NCBI RefSeq assembly: GCF_004343585.1
Contig: NZ_SLYW01000001.1
Location: 310,001 to 374,000, forward strand
Reading direction: 5' to 3'
DNA from: Neorhizobium sp. JUb45
Lineage (GTDB): Bacteria > Pseudomonadota > Alphaproteobacteria > Rhizobiales > Rhizobiaceae
Length of the DNA stretch: 64,000 bases
This document shows positions 1 through 9,209 of this stretch, one piece after another. Each line of letters begins with the position of its first letter. Within the stretch, counting starts at the first letter, position 1. The translations under genes and the position numbers were made by a program. The notes beneath the pieces are model-generated. The model searched no databases. It had not been told where the DNA came from and saw only the letters and a list, made by a program, of their open reading frames with translations.

Positions 1-474
1 CAGGCCGGCCACGACGACCGAATGCAGGTAGGTGGCCTTGTGCTTGGCCTTGAGGCGGGTCATTTCCACGAAAAGTTCCGGGGCGCTTTCGACGCCGCGA
101 CGGGCGGCAATGGCCGCTTCGGTGATATGCGCCATGTCGATATTGCCATCGACCATGGCTTCGAGACCCTGCCGCATGGCGTCCATGGCGCCTTCGAGTG
201 CAGCGCTTGTTTCCAGCCGCAGGGGTTCGCTCAAGGGGGCGGGTTTGAAGTAACCGGCGGGCGCGCGCTCCAGAAGTGCTGCGACATCCACCCGGCTTTT
301 CTGCTGGCTGACAAGCACGTCAACCGCCGACGACAGCAGGATGGATTTCAGATCTTCCTCGGATTCCAGCATGAACCGCCGCCGTGGAAATTCGGCACTC
401 GGGCACTCCACGGCCTCAATATAAAGGCCGGCCTGAACAAGATTTTTGGGGAAACGAAGTATCACGACAATCAT
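1..474 (-). CDS. HD-GYP domain c-di-GMP phosphodiesterase, N-terminal part (cut by window edge)
   Basis: Reading leftward from an ATG at 474, the frame stays open to base 1, giving about 158 residues. The N-terminus (MIVVILRFPKNLVQAGLYIE) matches the DUF3391 domain that precedes HD-GYP domains. The last residues seen contain K-H-K-A-T-Y-L-H-S-V-V-V-A, the pattern that opens the HD-GYP metal-dependent phosphodiesterase domain. The catalytic HD and GYP residues lie outside the window. The family hydrolyses c-di-GMP in the cytoplasm. The start is uncertain: GAGGA directly abuts the ATG, so a GTG three codons in (463-465), about 10 nt after GAGG, is also plausible. The minus-strand reading is preferred over the plus-strand ORF because of this domain match. 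Confidence 0.75.
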   Translation of the reverse strand, partial: MIVVILRFPKNLVQAGLYIEAVECPSAEFPRRRFMLESEEDLKSILLSSAVDVLVSQQKSRVDVAALLERAPAGYFKPAPLSEPLRLETSAALEGAMDAMRQGLEAMVDGNIDMAHITEAAIAARRGVESAPELFVEMTRLKAKHKATYLHSVVVAGL

Positions 475-660
475 TCCTCGAATTACGAGGTGATTTGGCA
501 GTCAAGACTATAAATAAATTACTTAAATAGGCGGTCACATTTTTACGTTGTGTCGAAAGAAGGTATTTTTCGCCTTTTTGTGATCGTTTTTATTATAACT
601 TATCATATTATTTTCGCGTAATTGTTTGATTTTGAAGTGCTAATTAAATTCAGGGTATGC

Positions 661-680
661 ATTTTGAACATGTTCAAAAT
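661..680. repeat. 20-bp perfect palindrome
   Basis: ATTTTGAACATGTTCAAAAT reads the same on both strands. It lies between the cytochrome c gene (ending at 745) and the HD-GYP gene, and its right end is shared with the neighbouring terminator stem. It could be an operator for the HD-GYP gene, about 190 bp upstream of that start, or part of the terminator region. Confidence 0.5.
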
Positions 681-738
681 GGCGTGTTTCGATGAAAAAC
701 ACGCCATTTTCGCCCCGCCATTGATGGAACGGCGGGGC
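676..738 (-). terminator. Tandem hairpin terminator after the dehydrogenase operon
   Basis: Two stems lie downstream of the cytochrome c stop on the minus strand. One pairs 712-719 with 731-738 (8 bp, GC-rich). The other is a perfect 14-bp stem pairing 676-689 with 697-710 around a 7-nt loop, flanked by AAAA and TTTT on either side, so it can work in both directions. Expected role is to end transcription of the three-gene dehydrogenase operon. Confidence 0.7.
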
Positions 739-744
739 CTGTTT

Positions 745-2064
745 TCAGTGATGTGCGAGGTCGCGGACGGCCTTCACATCGGCCGCCGAAACAGCCGCTG
801 CCTTGTTGGTCCAGCCTTCACGCAGGAAGGTGGCAAGGGCTGCGATTTCTTCGTCCGACAGTCGCTGGTCGTAACCCTGCATGCGCATCTTCATCGGACG
901 GTCTGCCGTGGAGGGCAGTTCCGCGCCGTGCAGGATGACGCTGATCAGGCCCTTCGGCGACTTCGCGGTGACGAGCGAGTTGCCGTCGAGTTCCGGGAAG
1001 GTTTCGCCTGCACCCTTGCCGGTGACGAAATGGCAGCCACCGCAATTGTCGAGATAGAGACGGGGGCCGAGCGGCATATCCGCTTTGGCTTCCGTCAGCA
1101 TCTTCTGGGTTTCGGTGACGACCGGTGAAGCCGGAGCCGCCGCCGCATTCTCGCCGCCGGTGCCGATCTTCTTGAGGTAGGCGGCAATCGCCATGTTGTC
1201 CTCTTTGGTCATGTACTGGAGCGAGTCACGCACGACGAGCATCATTTCGCCGGTTGCCGTCGAATGGGCGTTACGGGCCGTCGAGAGGTAGGCTGCCGTC
1301 TGCTCGGTCGTCCACTTCTGCGGGCCGCTTTCCGGACCACGAAGGTCAGGTGCGGTATAACCGTCGATTTCGCCGCCGGTCAGGAAAGCCTTCGACGTTT
1401 CGTCGATGCCGTCCTGTGCCATGAACAGGTTGCGCGGGCTGTGGCAGGCGGCGCAGTGTGCGGCGCCTTCTACCAGATATTTGCCGCGGTTGAACTGTTC
1501 GTCCTGGCCGGCGTTCGGCTTGAAGCCGGGCGCGTAGCTGGCGGCAAGCCAGTTCCAGGCTCTGAGACCGAAGCGCATGTTGAACGGGAAGGCGAGCTTG
1601 GTTTCCTCGACCTTGTTGGAGACCGGCTGAACCTCATGCATGAAGTAGTCGTAGAGGGCGACGATGTCCTCCTCCGACATCTTGCGGTAGTTCTCGTACG
1701 GCATGGCCGGGTAGAGATGCGTACCGTTCGGGGTCACGCCATCGTAAAGGGCTGCGCGAAAATCATCGAGCGACCAGTTGCCGATGCCGGTTTCCTTGTC
1801 GGGCGTGATGTTGGTGGTCCAGATCGTGCCCATCGGGCTCTGGATGGCACGGCCGCCCGCAAAAGGCTTGCCGCCTTCGTTGGTGTGGCAGGCCATGCAG
1901 TCGCCGGCGCGCATGACATATTCACCCTGACCCTTGGCCGGCTTGAAGTCGGCAGCCAACTGGGTGGCCGGGCCGGTGCGCTGCACCGGCACGAAGATGA
2001 AGGCGGCAAGGGCAACAAGGCCCAGAACGACGAGGACGCCGAGAACGCGAATAAGCTTTTTCAT
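745..2064 (-). CDS. Triheme cytochrome c subunit of membrane FAD dehydrogenase (gluconate 2-dehydrogenase type)
   Basis: A 439-residue protein with an N-terminal hydrophobic signal/anchor (about residues 7-25) and three CxxCH heme c sites at residues 56-60, 204-208 and 341-345. This is the layout of the cytochrome subunit of three-component gluconate, sorbitol, fructose and glucose dehydrogenases, which passes electrons from the flavoprotein to ubiquinone at the periplasmic face. The ATG at 2064 follows GGAGAGAAACG. A longer in-frame start at 2133 would overlap the upstream gene by 58 bp and is rejected. It is the third gene of an operon, 11 bp after the GMC gene. Confidence 0.9.
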   Translation of the reverse strand: MKKLIRVLGVLVVLGLVALAAFIFVPVQRTGPATQLAADFKPAKGQGEYVMRAGDCMACHTNEGGKPFAGGRAIQSPMGTIWTTNITPDKETGIGNWSLDDFRAALYDGVTPNGTHLYPAMPYENYRKMSEEDIVALYDYFMHEVQPVSNKVEETKLAFPFNMRFGLRAWNWLAASYAPGFKPNAGQDEQFNRGKYLVEGAAHCAACHSPRNLFMAQDGIDETSKAFLTGGEIDGYTAPDLRGPESGPQKWTTEQTAAYLSTARNAHSTATGEMMLVVRDSLQYMTKEDNMAIAAYLKKIGTGGENAAAAPASPVVTETQKMLTEAKADMPLGPRLYLDNCGGCHFVTGKGAGETFPELDGNSLVTAKSPKGLISVILHGAELPSTADRPMKMRMQGYDQRLSDEEIAALATFLREGWTNKAAAVSAADVKAVRDLAHH

Positions 2065-2075
2065 CGTTTCTCTCC

Positions 2076-3845
2076 TCACACCAGCGGACGCGGATTGGGC
2101 AGGTAATCCTTGCGGATGGCGTTGACGGCCCAATAGGCGAGGCCGCCGACCATGCCGGTCGGGTTGTACTGCGTGTTCTGCGGGAAGGTGTTGGCACCCA
2201 TGACGAACAGGTTATGGCAATCCCAGGACTGCAGATAACGGTTCAGAACCGAGGTCTTCGGATCGTCGCCGGTGACCGTGCCGCCCGTGTTGTGGGTGGT
2301 CTGGTAAGGACGGACGTCGAACATGGCGCCTTCCTTCTTGAAACCTTCCTGCAACGTCGTCGGGTTCATCGACTTGGCGATCGGTTCCATTTTCTGCTTC
2401 ATGAACTGCGTCTGGCGGATTTCGTTCGGATGCCAGTTGTAGGTCATGCGCAGCATCGGACGGCCGTGGCGGTCCTTGTAGGTCGGGTCGAGGTCGAGAT
2501 AGTGACCACGATAGGACATGACAGAGCCGTGGGCGCCGATGTTCATCGCATGGCCGTACCACTCGCCGATGCCCTTCTTCCAGCCAGCGCCCCAGCTCGG
2601 GGTGCCGGAAGGCAGCGGCATGGTGTGGCCGGGCTGACCGTTCGTCTGGCCCGCACGCCAGTAGGCGCCGCCGACAAAACCTTCCTTGGCGAAGTCGATA
2701 TTGTCGATACCGAAATCGTCGATGCAGAAGCCGTTGGCGCCGGTGCCGATGAACGGGTTGAAGTCCTCGTCCTTGAAGAACAGCGTGTAGCCACCGGTGA
2801 TCTGGTAGGCGTAGTTACGGCCGACGACACCTTCATTGGTGTTGGGGTCGTAAGGCTGGCCGATACCCGAAACGAGCATCAGGTGGACATTGTTCAGCGC
2901 AAAGGCGGTCAGGATGACCAGATCGGCCGGCTGGAAAACCTCTTCGCCGGTCTTGTGGTCAAAGTACGTGACGCCGGTGACTGTCTTGCCGTCGGTCGAC
3001 TTTTCGACGCGCAGCACTTCCGAATTGACGCGGTATTCAAAGTTCTTCTTGCGCTTCAGGGCGTCGATGATCGCCGTCTGCGGGGAAGATTTCGAATAGT
3101 TGTAGCAGCCGTAACGCTCGCAGAAACCACAGTGGTTACACGGGCCCATCTGCATGTTGTATTCGTTGACATAGTCCTTGGAGGCAATGCCGCCCGGCGA
3201 TGGGAACGGGTGATAGCCTGCTGCCTTGGCGGCGTCGCGGAATTTCACGCCATCCCAGGTAGAAGGCATGGCCGGCATCGGATATTCATCCGAACGCGGT
3301 GCTTCGAACGGGTTGCCGCCCTCGATGATCTTGCCGTTGACATTGCCGGCGGTGCCGGAAATGCCGGCGACTTTTTCGAAGCGGTCGAAATGCGGCTCGA
3401 GCTCGTCATAGGTCATCGGATAGTCCTGGATCGTCATGTCTTCCGTCATGACGCCTGCGCCGAACTTTTCGGTCACGTAGGACTTCAGGCGATATTCCGA
3501 CTGCATCGGACGCCAGTTCAAACCGTTCCAGTGGGTACCGGCGCCACCGACACCGGTGCCGAGCAGGAAGGTGCCGAGGCTGCGATAGGGCAGGGCCTCT
3601 TCGTCCAGCGAACGGCGGATGGTCACCGTCGTGTTGGCCGGCTTTTCCATCATGCCGTAACGGATGCCGTATTTCAGCTCGTCAATCATGTTGGGATACT
3701 GGAAGTCCGGAACGGTCGCCTGATCGTGACCGCGCTCCAGCGCCAGAACATCGAGGCCTTCATTGGCAAGCTCGATGCCCATGATCGCGCCGGTCCAGCC
3801 GAAGCCGACGAGGACGACGTCTTTTTTCTTTTCTGTCCGTGCCAT
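2076..3845 (-). CDS. GMC-family FAD dehydrogenase large subunit
   Basis: A 589-residue flavoprotein. The FAD Rossmann motif GFGWTG is at residues 14-19, followed by an acidic E at the end of the second strand (LALERG). The C-terminal GMC substrate domain ends with the conserved block around residues 555-580 (NTFPQNTQYNPTGMVGGLAY). Four cysteines, C236-x2-C239-x2-C242-x4-C247, sit where related membrane fructose and glucose dehydrogenases bind an iron-sulfur cluster. The family oxidises sugars, polyols or sugar acids in the periplasm. It lacks its own signal and is presumably exported with the Tat small subunit encoded upstream. Substrate is unknown; gluconate 2-dehydrogenase or glucoside 3-dehydrogenase are candidates. 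Confidence 0.9.
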   Translation of the reverse strand: MARTEKKKDVVLVGFGWTGAIMGIELANEGLDVLALERGHDQATVPDFQYPNMIDELKYGIRYGMMEKPANTTVTIRRSLDEEALPYRSLGTFLLGTGVGGAGTHWNGLNWRPMQSEYRLKSYVTEKFGAGVMTEDMTIQDYPMTYDELEPHFDRFEKVAGISGTAGNVNGKIIEGGNPFEAPRSDEYPMPAMPSTWDGVKFRDAAKAAGYHPFPSPGGIASKDYVNEYNMQMGPCNHCGFCERYGCYNYSKSSPQTAIIDALKRKKNFEYRVNSEVLRVEKSTDGKTVTGVTYFDHKTGEEVFQPADLVILTAFALNNVHLMLVSGIGQPYDPNTNEGVVGRNYAYQITGGYTLFFKDEDFNPFIGTGANGFCIDDFGIDNIDFAKEGFVGGAYWRAGQTNGQPGHTMPLPSGTPSWGAGWKKGIGEWYGHAMNIGAHGSVMSYRGHYLDLDPTYKDRHGRPMLRMTYNWHPNEIRQTQFMKQKMEPIAKSMNPTTLQEGFKKEGAMFDVRPYQTTHNTGGTVTGDDPKTSVLNRYLQSWDCHNLFVMGANTFPQNTQYNPTGMVGGLAYWAVNAIRKDYLPNPRPLV

Positions 3846-3850
3846 GGTGC

Positions 3851-4555
3851 TTAACCCCTTTCGCCGGAAATGGAGACGGGGCCGAGCGGATATTTCACGT
3901 TATGCTTGCCGACCCATTCCCTGTAGGAGCCACGGGCGCCCGGGAAGCCGATATATTTCCACGCCGCCATGCCATGGTTGCCGCCATACATCGGGTCGGA
4001 GAAATAACCTTCCTTGGTGTTGGCCAGCAGGATGCCGAAAAATTCGCGCAGTTCCGGCTTGATCTTCATCTCGTCCTTCTGGAGCGAGGTGAGCGCCTTG
4101 TCCTGGGTTTCCGCATCAAGCTCGGCAAAGATCTTGCCGTGGGTGGTCTTGCACCAGTCGTCGAACAGGGGGATCGCCTGCTGGTAGATTTCCAGCGGTG
4201 CCAAGGGTGTCTGCCAGCCGCGCAGCGGGCTTGCTGCAGGCTGGTAGGGGCCAACCATGTACCAGTCGGAAGCCTTGCCGTAATCGCCGGCGAGCTGCTT
4301 GTCGATGAAGACCGGGACACGCGTCTCGATCGCGCCGGGGCCTTCGCCGTCCGACGGGATCAGTCTTGCTACCGCTGCCATCACGAAAGCCCACTCACTG
4401 GGCTTGAGACAGTCCGGTTTGTACTCGGTGAGCGCCACCGGTTCGGGTTTGACTTCGGCCTTGGCGGGAACCGCCGCAATGCCTGCAATGGCTGCGCTCG
4501 CTGCCGATGCCTTCAGGAAGGTTCGGCGCGATGGCAAGCCCGGAACGTCTCTCAT
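3851..4555 (-). CDS. Tat-exported small subunit of FAD dehydrogenase (gluconate 2-dehydrogenase subunit 3 family)
   Basis: A 234-residue protein with a twin-arginine signal (S-R-R-T-F-L-K-A at about residues 9-16) followed by an alanine-rich hydrophobic stretch and a probable cleavage after AVPAKA. The rest resembles the gluconate 2-dehydrogenase subunit 3 family, which chaperones the folded FAD subunit through the Tat pathway and stays bound to it. It is the first gene of the operon and ends 5 bp before the GMC start. An AGGAG site lies 6 nt before the ATG. Confidence 0.85.
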   Translation of the reverse strand: MRDVPGLPSRRTFLKASAASAAIAGIAAVPAKAEVKPEPVALTEYKPDCLKPSEWAFVMAAVARLIPSDGEGPGAIETRVPVFIDKQLAGDYGKASDWYMVGPYQPAASPLRGWQTPLAPLEIYQQAIPLFDDWCKTTHGKIFAELDAETQDKALTSLQKDEMKIKPELREFFGILLANTKEGYFSDPMYGGNHGMAAWKYIGFPGARGSYREWVGKHNVKYPLGPVSISGERG

Positions 4556-4931
4556 TTTTTGCTCCTTCGTCCGCTGGAAATGCCTTGCGCGGCGCGTCGG
4601 GAGGGGCGCGTCATTTTAGCGCAGGAGGCAATCTGACGCTGCGGCTCTACGCCGCAGTTTGATGAAGGGCAAGTTAGCTGTGGTTGAAATTGATGTATTT
4701 ACATCTATTGGCAGGTAAACTTTTGCGCATATTCAAAAAACGGTGCAAACTGTGTGCTTATCTGGTGCATCCGTTGGAAGTTTTGCTCTTTTTTCGCGAA
4801 ATAAGATGCCGGTCCGTGGCTTTCGGAACGACTCTTGCCTGTCGCGGGAAAATTGCCGTTCTTTCCCTGTACAAGCCGCTGCCGTTTGCCTAGATCGCCG
4901 ATATCTTCCCATAAGAAACAGGTGCGTTCCC
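4556..4931. promoter_or_regulatory. Divergent intergenic region, dehydrogenase operon / beta-glucosidase
   Basis: 376 bp between two divergent transcripts, so it should hold both promoters. It contains a short AT-rich palindrome, GATGTA-TT-TACATC, at 4692-4705, a plausible operator core. No convincing coding ORF was found; the frame open from 4743 is an in-frame upstream extension of the GH1 gene without start-site support. No clear sigma-70 promoter could be chosen by eye. Confidence 0.4.
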
Positions 4932-6296
4932 ATGACCGACCCCAAGCAGCTTGCCGCGCGGTTTCCCAAGGACTTTCTGTTCGGCGTCGCCACTGCCGCC
5001 TTCCAGATCGAAGGTGCGGCGAAGGAAGATGGTCGAAAGCCATCGATCTGGGACGCTTTCTGCAACATGCCGGGGCGCGTGTACGAGCGCCATAATGGCG
5101 ATGTCGCCTGCGATCACTATCATCGTTTCGAAGAGGATCTCGATCTCATCAAGGATATGGGCGTCGAGGCCTACCGCTTCTCCATCGCCTGGCCGCGCAT
5201 CATTCCGGAAGGGTCTGGGCGCATCAACGAGAAGGGGCTCGATTTCTACGACCGCCTGCTGGACGGTTTGAAGGCGCGCGGCATCAAGGCTTACGCGACG
5301 CTCTACCATTGGGACCTGCCGCTTTCGCTGATGGGGCAGGGCGGCTGGACGGCGCGCTCGACCGCTTACGAATTCCAGCGTTACGCCAAGGTGGTGATGG
5401 CGCGTCTCGGTGATCGCATGGATGCGGTGGCGACCTTCAACGAACCGTGGTGCTCGGTCTGGCTTTCGCATCTCTATGGCGTGCATGCGCCGGGTGAGCG
5501 CAACATGGAGGCGGCGCTGGCCGCCATGCACACCACCAATCTTGCGCATGGTCTTGCGGTTCAGGCAATCCGCCACGTCACGCCAAAAATGCCGGTCGGG
5601 CTGGTGCTGAATGCCCAATCGATCTTGCCGGGATCCGACAGCGCTGAAGATGCCGCCGCCGTCGAGCGTGCCTTCGATTTCCACAATGGCGCGTTTTTCG
5701 GCCCGGTGTTCAAGGGGGAATACCCGGCCTCGCTTCTTGAGGCGCTGGGCGACCGTATGCCGCCGGTGGAAGAGGGGGATCTCGCGGTCATCAGCCAGAA
5801 GCTCGACTGGTGGGGCCTGAATTATTACACGCCCGCCCGCGTTTTCGCCGACACGACCGAAGGGGCAGCCTATCCTGCGACTCAGCCGGCATCCTTCATC
5901 AGCGAACAGACCACCGATATCGGCTGGGAAATCTATGCGCCGGCGATGAAGTCTCTCGTCGAGGATCTTTATCGCCGCTACGACCTGCCCGACTGCTATG
6001 TCACCGAAAACGGCGCCTGCGACAATACCGAACTGGTCGATGGCAAGATCGAGGACGACATGCGCCTCGATTATTACGCCGACCATCTGGGCGTGGTCGC
6101 CGATCTGGTGAAGGCCGGGTATCCGATGAAGGGCTATTTCGCCTGGAGCCTGATGGACAATTTCGAGTGGGCGGAAGGCTATCGCATGCGGTTTGGTCTG
6201 GTTTATGTGGATTACGCCACGCAGACGCGGACTATCAAGAAAAGCGGCAGCTGGTATAGCGCGCTCGCCTCGAATTTCGGTTCGTCAAACGAATAG
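4932..6296 (+). CDS. abg: GH1 retaining beta-glucosidase, Abg-like
   Basis: A 454-residue family 1 glycoside hydrolase, very similar from memory to Agrobacterium sp. Abg from the first residues (MTDP..LAARFP..FLFGVAT) through to the C-terminal GKWYSALAS-type end. The acid/base Glu is E171 in TFNEPW and the nucleophile is E359 in YVTENGA, one residue later than E170/E358 in Abg. It hydrolyses beta-glucosides and cello-oligosaccharides; no signal peptide, so cytoplasmic. The ATG at 4932 was chosen because it matches the Abg N-terminus; the frame is open further upstream. The ribosome-binding site is weak. Confidence 0.93.
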   Translation: MTDPKQLAARFPKDFLFGVATAAFQIEGAAKEDGRKPSIWDAFCNMPGRVYERHNGDVACDHYHRFEEDLDLIKDMGVEAYRFSIAWPRIIPEGSGRINEKGLDFYDRLLDGLKARGIKAYATLYHWDLPLSLMGQGGWTARSTAYEFQRYAKVVMARLGDRMDAVATFNEPWCSVWLSHLYGVHAPGERNMEAALAAMHTTNLAHGLAVQAIRHVTPKMPVGLVLNAQSILPGSDSAEDAAAVERAFDFHNGAFFGPVFKGEYPASLLEALGDRMPPVEEGDLAVISQKLDWWGLNYYTPARVFADTTEGAAYPATQPASFISEQTTDIGWEIYAPAMKSLVEDLYRRYDLPDCYVTENGACDNTELVDGKIEDDMRLDYYADHLGVVADLVKAGYPMKGYFAWSLMDNFEWAEGYRMRFGLVYVDYATQTRTIKKSGSWYSALASNFGSSNE

Positions 6297-6556
6297 GCGT
6301 CGCCTGAGCAAAGAGGGAAGATTATTTCCTGCCGCACTGCACAAACGGAAAACCATCCCTGTGCAGGGATCAGCGCTGACGGCATAAGTTTCGGTCAAGA
6401 GAGGTGCAAAAGCCTCGCTCACAACCGCCCGAACCGAAAGCCGTCAAAATGCTTCCCGTCTGTGTCCGTCTTCGAATGTGCTGCCTGATTGGCTAAAACG
6501 TGCACAAGCGGTTATAGAGCCGCCAGTTCAAGAAGACCAACACCCGAGAGTAAGAC
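6297..6556. promoter_or_regulatory. Intergenic region upstream of metN
   Basis: 260 bp ahead of the methionine transport operon and expected to contain its promoter. I looked for a SAM-II (metA-type) riboswitch, which controls methionine genes in this group, and could not assemble its conserved core. Only a short stem (GCGG/CCGC near 6510-6525) is visible. Confidence 0.3.
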
Positions 6557-7672
6557 ATGACAATCCAACAAGCGGTGGCTAGAGGTTCAGGCCGCAGCGC
6601 GCCAGAGGCCGATCGGTCGGCCGGCACGCAGCCCGCGCCGATGGTTGCCTTCGAAGGCATCGGAAAGCGTTTTGGCCCGGCCGGTGACGGCGGTTTCACG
6701 GCACTTGCGGATATCGACCTCACCGTCGCACGCGGCGCCATCACCGGCATTATCGGCCGCTCCGGCGCCGGCAAATCCACCCTCATCCGCCTCGTCAACG
6801 GGCTGGAAAAGGCAACGACCGGCAAAGTCGTGGTCGATGGCGTGGAGGTCGGTGGTCTCGGCGAAGACGGTTTGCGCGGTTTGCGTCGCCAGATCGGCAT
6901 GATTTTCCAGCATTTCAACCTGCTATCGTCGCGCACCGCGTTCGACAATGTGGCGCTGCCGCTGGAAATCGCCGGTATCGATAAAAAGGCGATCAAGGCC
7001 AAGGTCGGGCCGCTGCTCGATCTCGTCGGTCTTGGCGACAAGGCGGGCCGTTATCCGTCCGAGCTTTCGGGTGGTCAGAAACAGCGTGTCGGCATTGCCC
7101 GCGCGCTGGCGACCGATCCAAAACTGCTGCTTTCCGACGAAGCCACATCGGCGCTCGACCCGGAAACCACGCAGTCGATCCTCGAGCTTCTGAAGCGCAT
7201 CAATGCCGAGCTGAACCTCACGGTTCTGCTGATCACCCACGAAATGGAAGTGGTAAAAACCATTGCCAGCCACGTGGCGGTGATTGATGCCGGCCGTATC
7301 GTCGAAGCCGGTCGTACATTCGATGTCTACGCCAATCCGCAACACGAAACGACGCGCACGCTGCTGGCTTCGGCCCTGCACCTGCCGGAATGGCTGCGCA
7401 ACAGCATCAAGCAGGTTCCCTCCGAGGGGGATCGTGTTCTGGTGCGTCTGGTGTTTTTTGGCGAAACCGCCTTCAAGCCGTTGACGGCTCGTCTGGTGTC
7501 CGAGCTGGGGTCGGACGTCAACATTCTGGCCGGTGGCATCGAGGAGATCGGCGGCGAGCCTTTTGGTTCGCTGGTCGTCTCCTATTCCGCCGATCCGGCC
7601 GTCGTTGCCCGCGCCAATCAATTTTATGCCGAGACCGGCCTGACCACGGAGGTGCTCGGTTATGTCGCTTGA
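6557..7672 (+). CDS. metN: Methionine ABC transporter ATP-binding protein
   Basis: A 371-residue ABC ATPase. Walker A GRSGAGKS is at residues 67-74, signature LSGGQ at 170-174 and Walker B LLLSDEAT at 190-197, where many ABC proteins have D-E-P-T. The last ~100 residues form a NIL domain, the methionine-sensing regulatory domain of MetN. The protein carries about 28 extra residues before the ABC fold; an internal ATG at 6641 gives a more standard length but has no Shine-Dalgarno sequence, whereas 6557 follows GAGAG. It overlaps metI by 11 bp. Confidence 0.93.
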   Translation: MTIQQAVARGSGRSAPEADRSAGTQPAPMVAFEGIGKRFGPAGDGGFTALADIDLTVARGAITGIIGRSGAGKSTLIRLVNGLEKATTGKVVVDGVEVGGLGEDGLRGLRRQIGMIFQHFNLLSSRTAFDNVALPLEIAGIDKKAIKAKVGPLLDLVGLGDKAGRYPSELSGGQKQRVGIARALATDPKLLLSDEATSALDPETTQSILELLKRINAELNLTVLLITHEMEVVKTIASHVAVIDAGRIVEAGRTFDVYANPQHETTRTLLASALHLPEWLRNSIKQVPSEGDRVLVRLVFFGETAFKPLTARLVSELGSDVNILAGGIEEIGGEPFGSLVVSYSADPAVVARANQFYAETGLTTEVLGYVA

Positions 7673-8330
7673 TATGCTTATCAGCCTGATGTCGAAATCG
7701 CTGGGCCAGACCCTGCAGATGGTGGCGATTGCCGGCCTGCTCGGCTCGCTGATCGGTCTGCCGATCGGCATTTTCCTTGCCACCAGCGGCAAGGGCGAAC
7801 TGTTCCCGGCACCGGTCGTCAACCGCATTCTCGGCCTGATCGTCAATGCCGCGCGCTCGACGCCTTTCATCATCATGGTCGTGGCGATCATTCCGTTCAC
7901 CCGTTTTGTCACCGGCACCTCGATCGGCACCAATGCGGCGATCGTGCCCCTGACCATTGCGACGATCCCGTTTTTTGCCCGTCTGGTGGAAGCTGCGATC
8001 CGCGAGATCGACAAGGGTCTGGTCGAGGCCGCGCGTGCCATGGGTGCCACGCCGATGCAGATCGTCTTCAAGGTTCTGCTCGCCGAAGCGCGTCCTTCGC
8101 TGATGGCGGCGCTCACCATGACCATGGTCAGCCTGATCGGCTATTCCGCCATGGTTGGCGCGGTCGGCGGCGGTGGCCTGGGCGATCTCGGCATCCGCTA
8201 CGGTTACCAGCGTTTCATGCCGGAAATGATGCTCGCCGTCGTCGTGGTGCTGATCGTGCTGGTGCAGCTTGTGCAGAGCGCCGGTGACGCGCTGGCGCGC
8301 AGTTTCGACAAACGCAATCGCAAGAACTGA
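7662..8330 (+). CDS. metI: Methionine ABC transporter permease
   Basis: A 222-residue inner-membrane protein with five or six hydrophobic segments and the cytoplasmic coupling loop [10 protein letters not shown] typical of MetI-type permeases (about residues 122-135). The start overlaps the end of metN by 11 bp, consistent with translational coupling. It forms the membrane channel for D/L-methionine uptake with MetN and the two binding proteins encoded downstream. Confidence 0.93.
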   Translation: MSLDMLISLMSKSLGQTLQMVAIAGLLGSLIGLPIGIFLATSGKGELFPAPVVNRILGLIVNAARSTPFIIMVVAIIPFTRFVTGTSIGTNAAIVPLTIATIPFFARLVEAAIREIDKGLVEAARAMGATPMQIVFKVLLAEARPSLMAALTMTMVSLIGYSAMVGAVGGGGLGDLGIRYGYQRFMPEMMLAVVVVLIVLVQLVQSAGDALARSFDKRNRKN

Positions 8331-8351
8331 ATTTTCAAGAGGGGTAAGATC

Positions 8352-9131
8352 ATGAAGAAACTGATTGTCGCGGCCACGTTCGCCGCTCTCTTTTCCACCG
8401 GTGCGGCTTTGGCCGAAACCAAGAAGGTTGGCGTCACGCCCGGCCCGCATGCGCAGCTGGTCGAAAAGGTCAAGGAAGTCGCGGCGAAGAAGGGCCTCGA
8501 CCTCGATATCGTCGAGTTCTCCGATTACGTCGTGCCCAATCAGGCACTGGCTGATGGCGATCTCGACATCAACTCCTTCCAGCACAAGCCTTATCTCGAC
8601 AATCAGGTGAAGGAGCGCGGGCTGGATCTCGTCAACGTTGCCCAGTCGGTGAATTTCCCGATGGCCGGTTATTCCAAGAAGATCAAGGCGTTGTCCGAAC
8701 TGAAGGACGGCGCGTCCGTTGCCATCCCGAACGACCCGAGCAATGGCGCCCGCGCGCTGCTGCTGCTCGCCGACCAGAAGCTGATCACGCTGAAGGACGG
8801 TATCGGTGTGAAGGCTTCGGTTGCCGATATCACCGGCAACCCTAAGAACCTCAACATCACCGAACTGGATGCCGCCCAGCTGCCGCGTTCGCTCGATGAC
8901 GTCGATCTTGCCGCCATCACCACCAATTATGCGCTTGCCGCCGGCCTCAACCCGAAGTCGGACGGCATTTTCCAGGAAAGCACCAAGGCGCCTTACGTCG
9001 GCATCATCGCCGTGCGCGCCAAGGACAAGGATGCCGCCTGGGTAAAGACCTTCGTCGAGAGCTATCACAGCCCGGAAGTGAAGGCGTTTATCGAGGAAAA
9101 ATTCAAGGGCGCCATCACGCCCACCTGGTAA
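8352..9131 (+). CDS. metQ: Methionine-binding protein MetQ (first copy)
   Basis: A 259-residue NlpA/MetQ family substrate-binding protein with an N-terminal signal (MKKLIVAATFAALFSTGAALA). No lipobox cysteine is present, so it should be a soluble periplasmic protein and not the usual lipoprotein. The family motif V-P-N-Q-A-L at about residues 61-66 and the C-terminal Y-H-S-P-E-V-K-A-F-I block are present. It delivers methionine to MetNI. It lies 21 bp after metI and upstream of a second, similar copy. Confidence 0.9.
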   Translation: MKKLIVAATFAALFSTGAALAETKKVGVTPGPHAQLVEKVKEVAAKKGLDLDIVEFSDYVVPNQALADGDLDINSFQHKPYLDNQVKERGLDLVNVAQSVNFPMAGYSKKIKALSELKDGASVAIPNDPSNGARALLLLADQKLITLKDGIGVKASVADITGNPKNLNITELDAAQLPRSLDDVDLAAITTNYALAAGLNPKSDGIFQESTKAPYVGIIAVRAKDKDAAWVKTFVESYHSPEVKAFIEEKFKGAITPTW

Positions 9132-9145
9132 CGGGCAGACCAATT

Positions 9146-9173
9146 GCGCCGCCTCTCTCCCAAGCGGCGGCGC
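9146..9173 (+). other. Intercistronic stem-loop between the two metQ genes
   Basis: GCGCCGCC at 9146-9153 pairs with GGCGGCGC at 9166-9173 around a 12-nt loop. It has no following T-run, so it is more likely an mRNA stabiliser or partial attenuator than a full terminator. Confidence 0.45.
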
Positions 9174-9209
9174 CATGAGAATCAAACAAAAAACGTGAGG
9201 AAACATCCA

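Noticed and set aside
2214..3854. A 546-codon plus-strand frame over the GMC gene
   Set aside because: Antisense of a well-supported flavoprotein; no recognisable motifs.
4743..4931. 63-codon N-terminal extension of the beta-glucosidase
   Set aside because: In frame, but the ATG at 4932 matches the N-terminus of Abg and the extension reads as non-coding.
6297..6556. SAM-II riboswitch before metN
   Set aside because: The conserved core and pseudoknot of SAM-II could not be assembled from this sequence.
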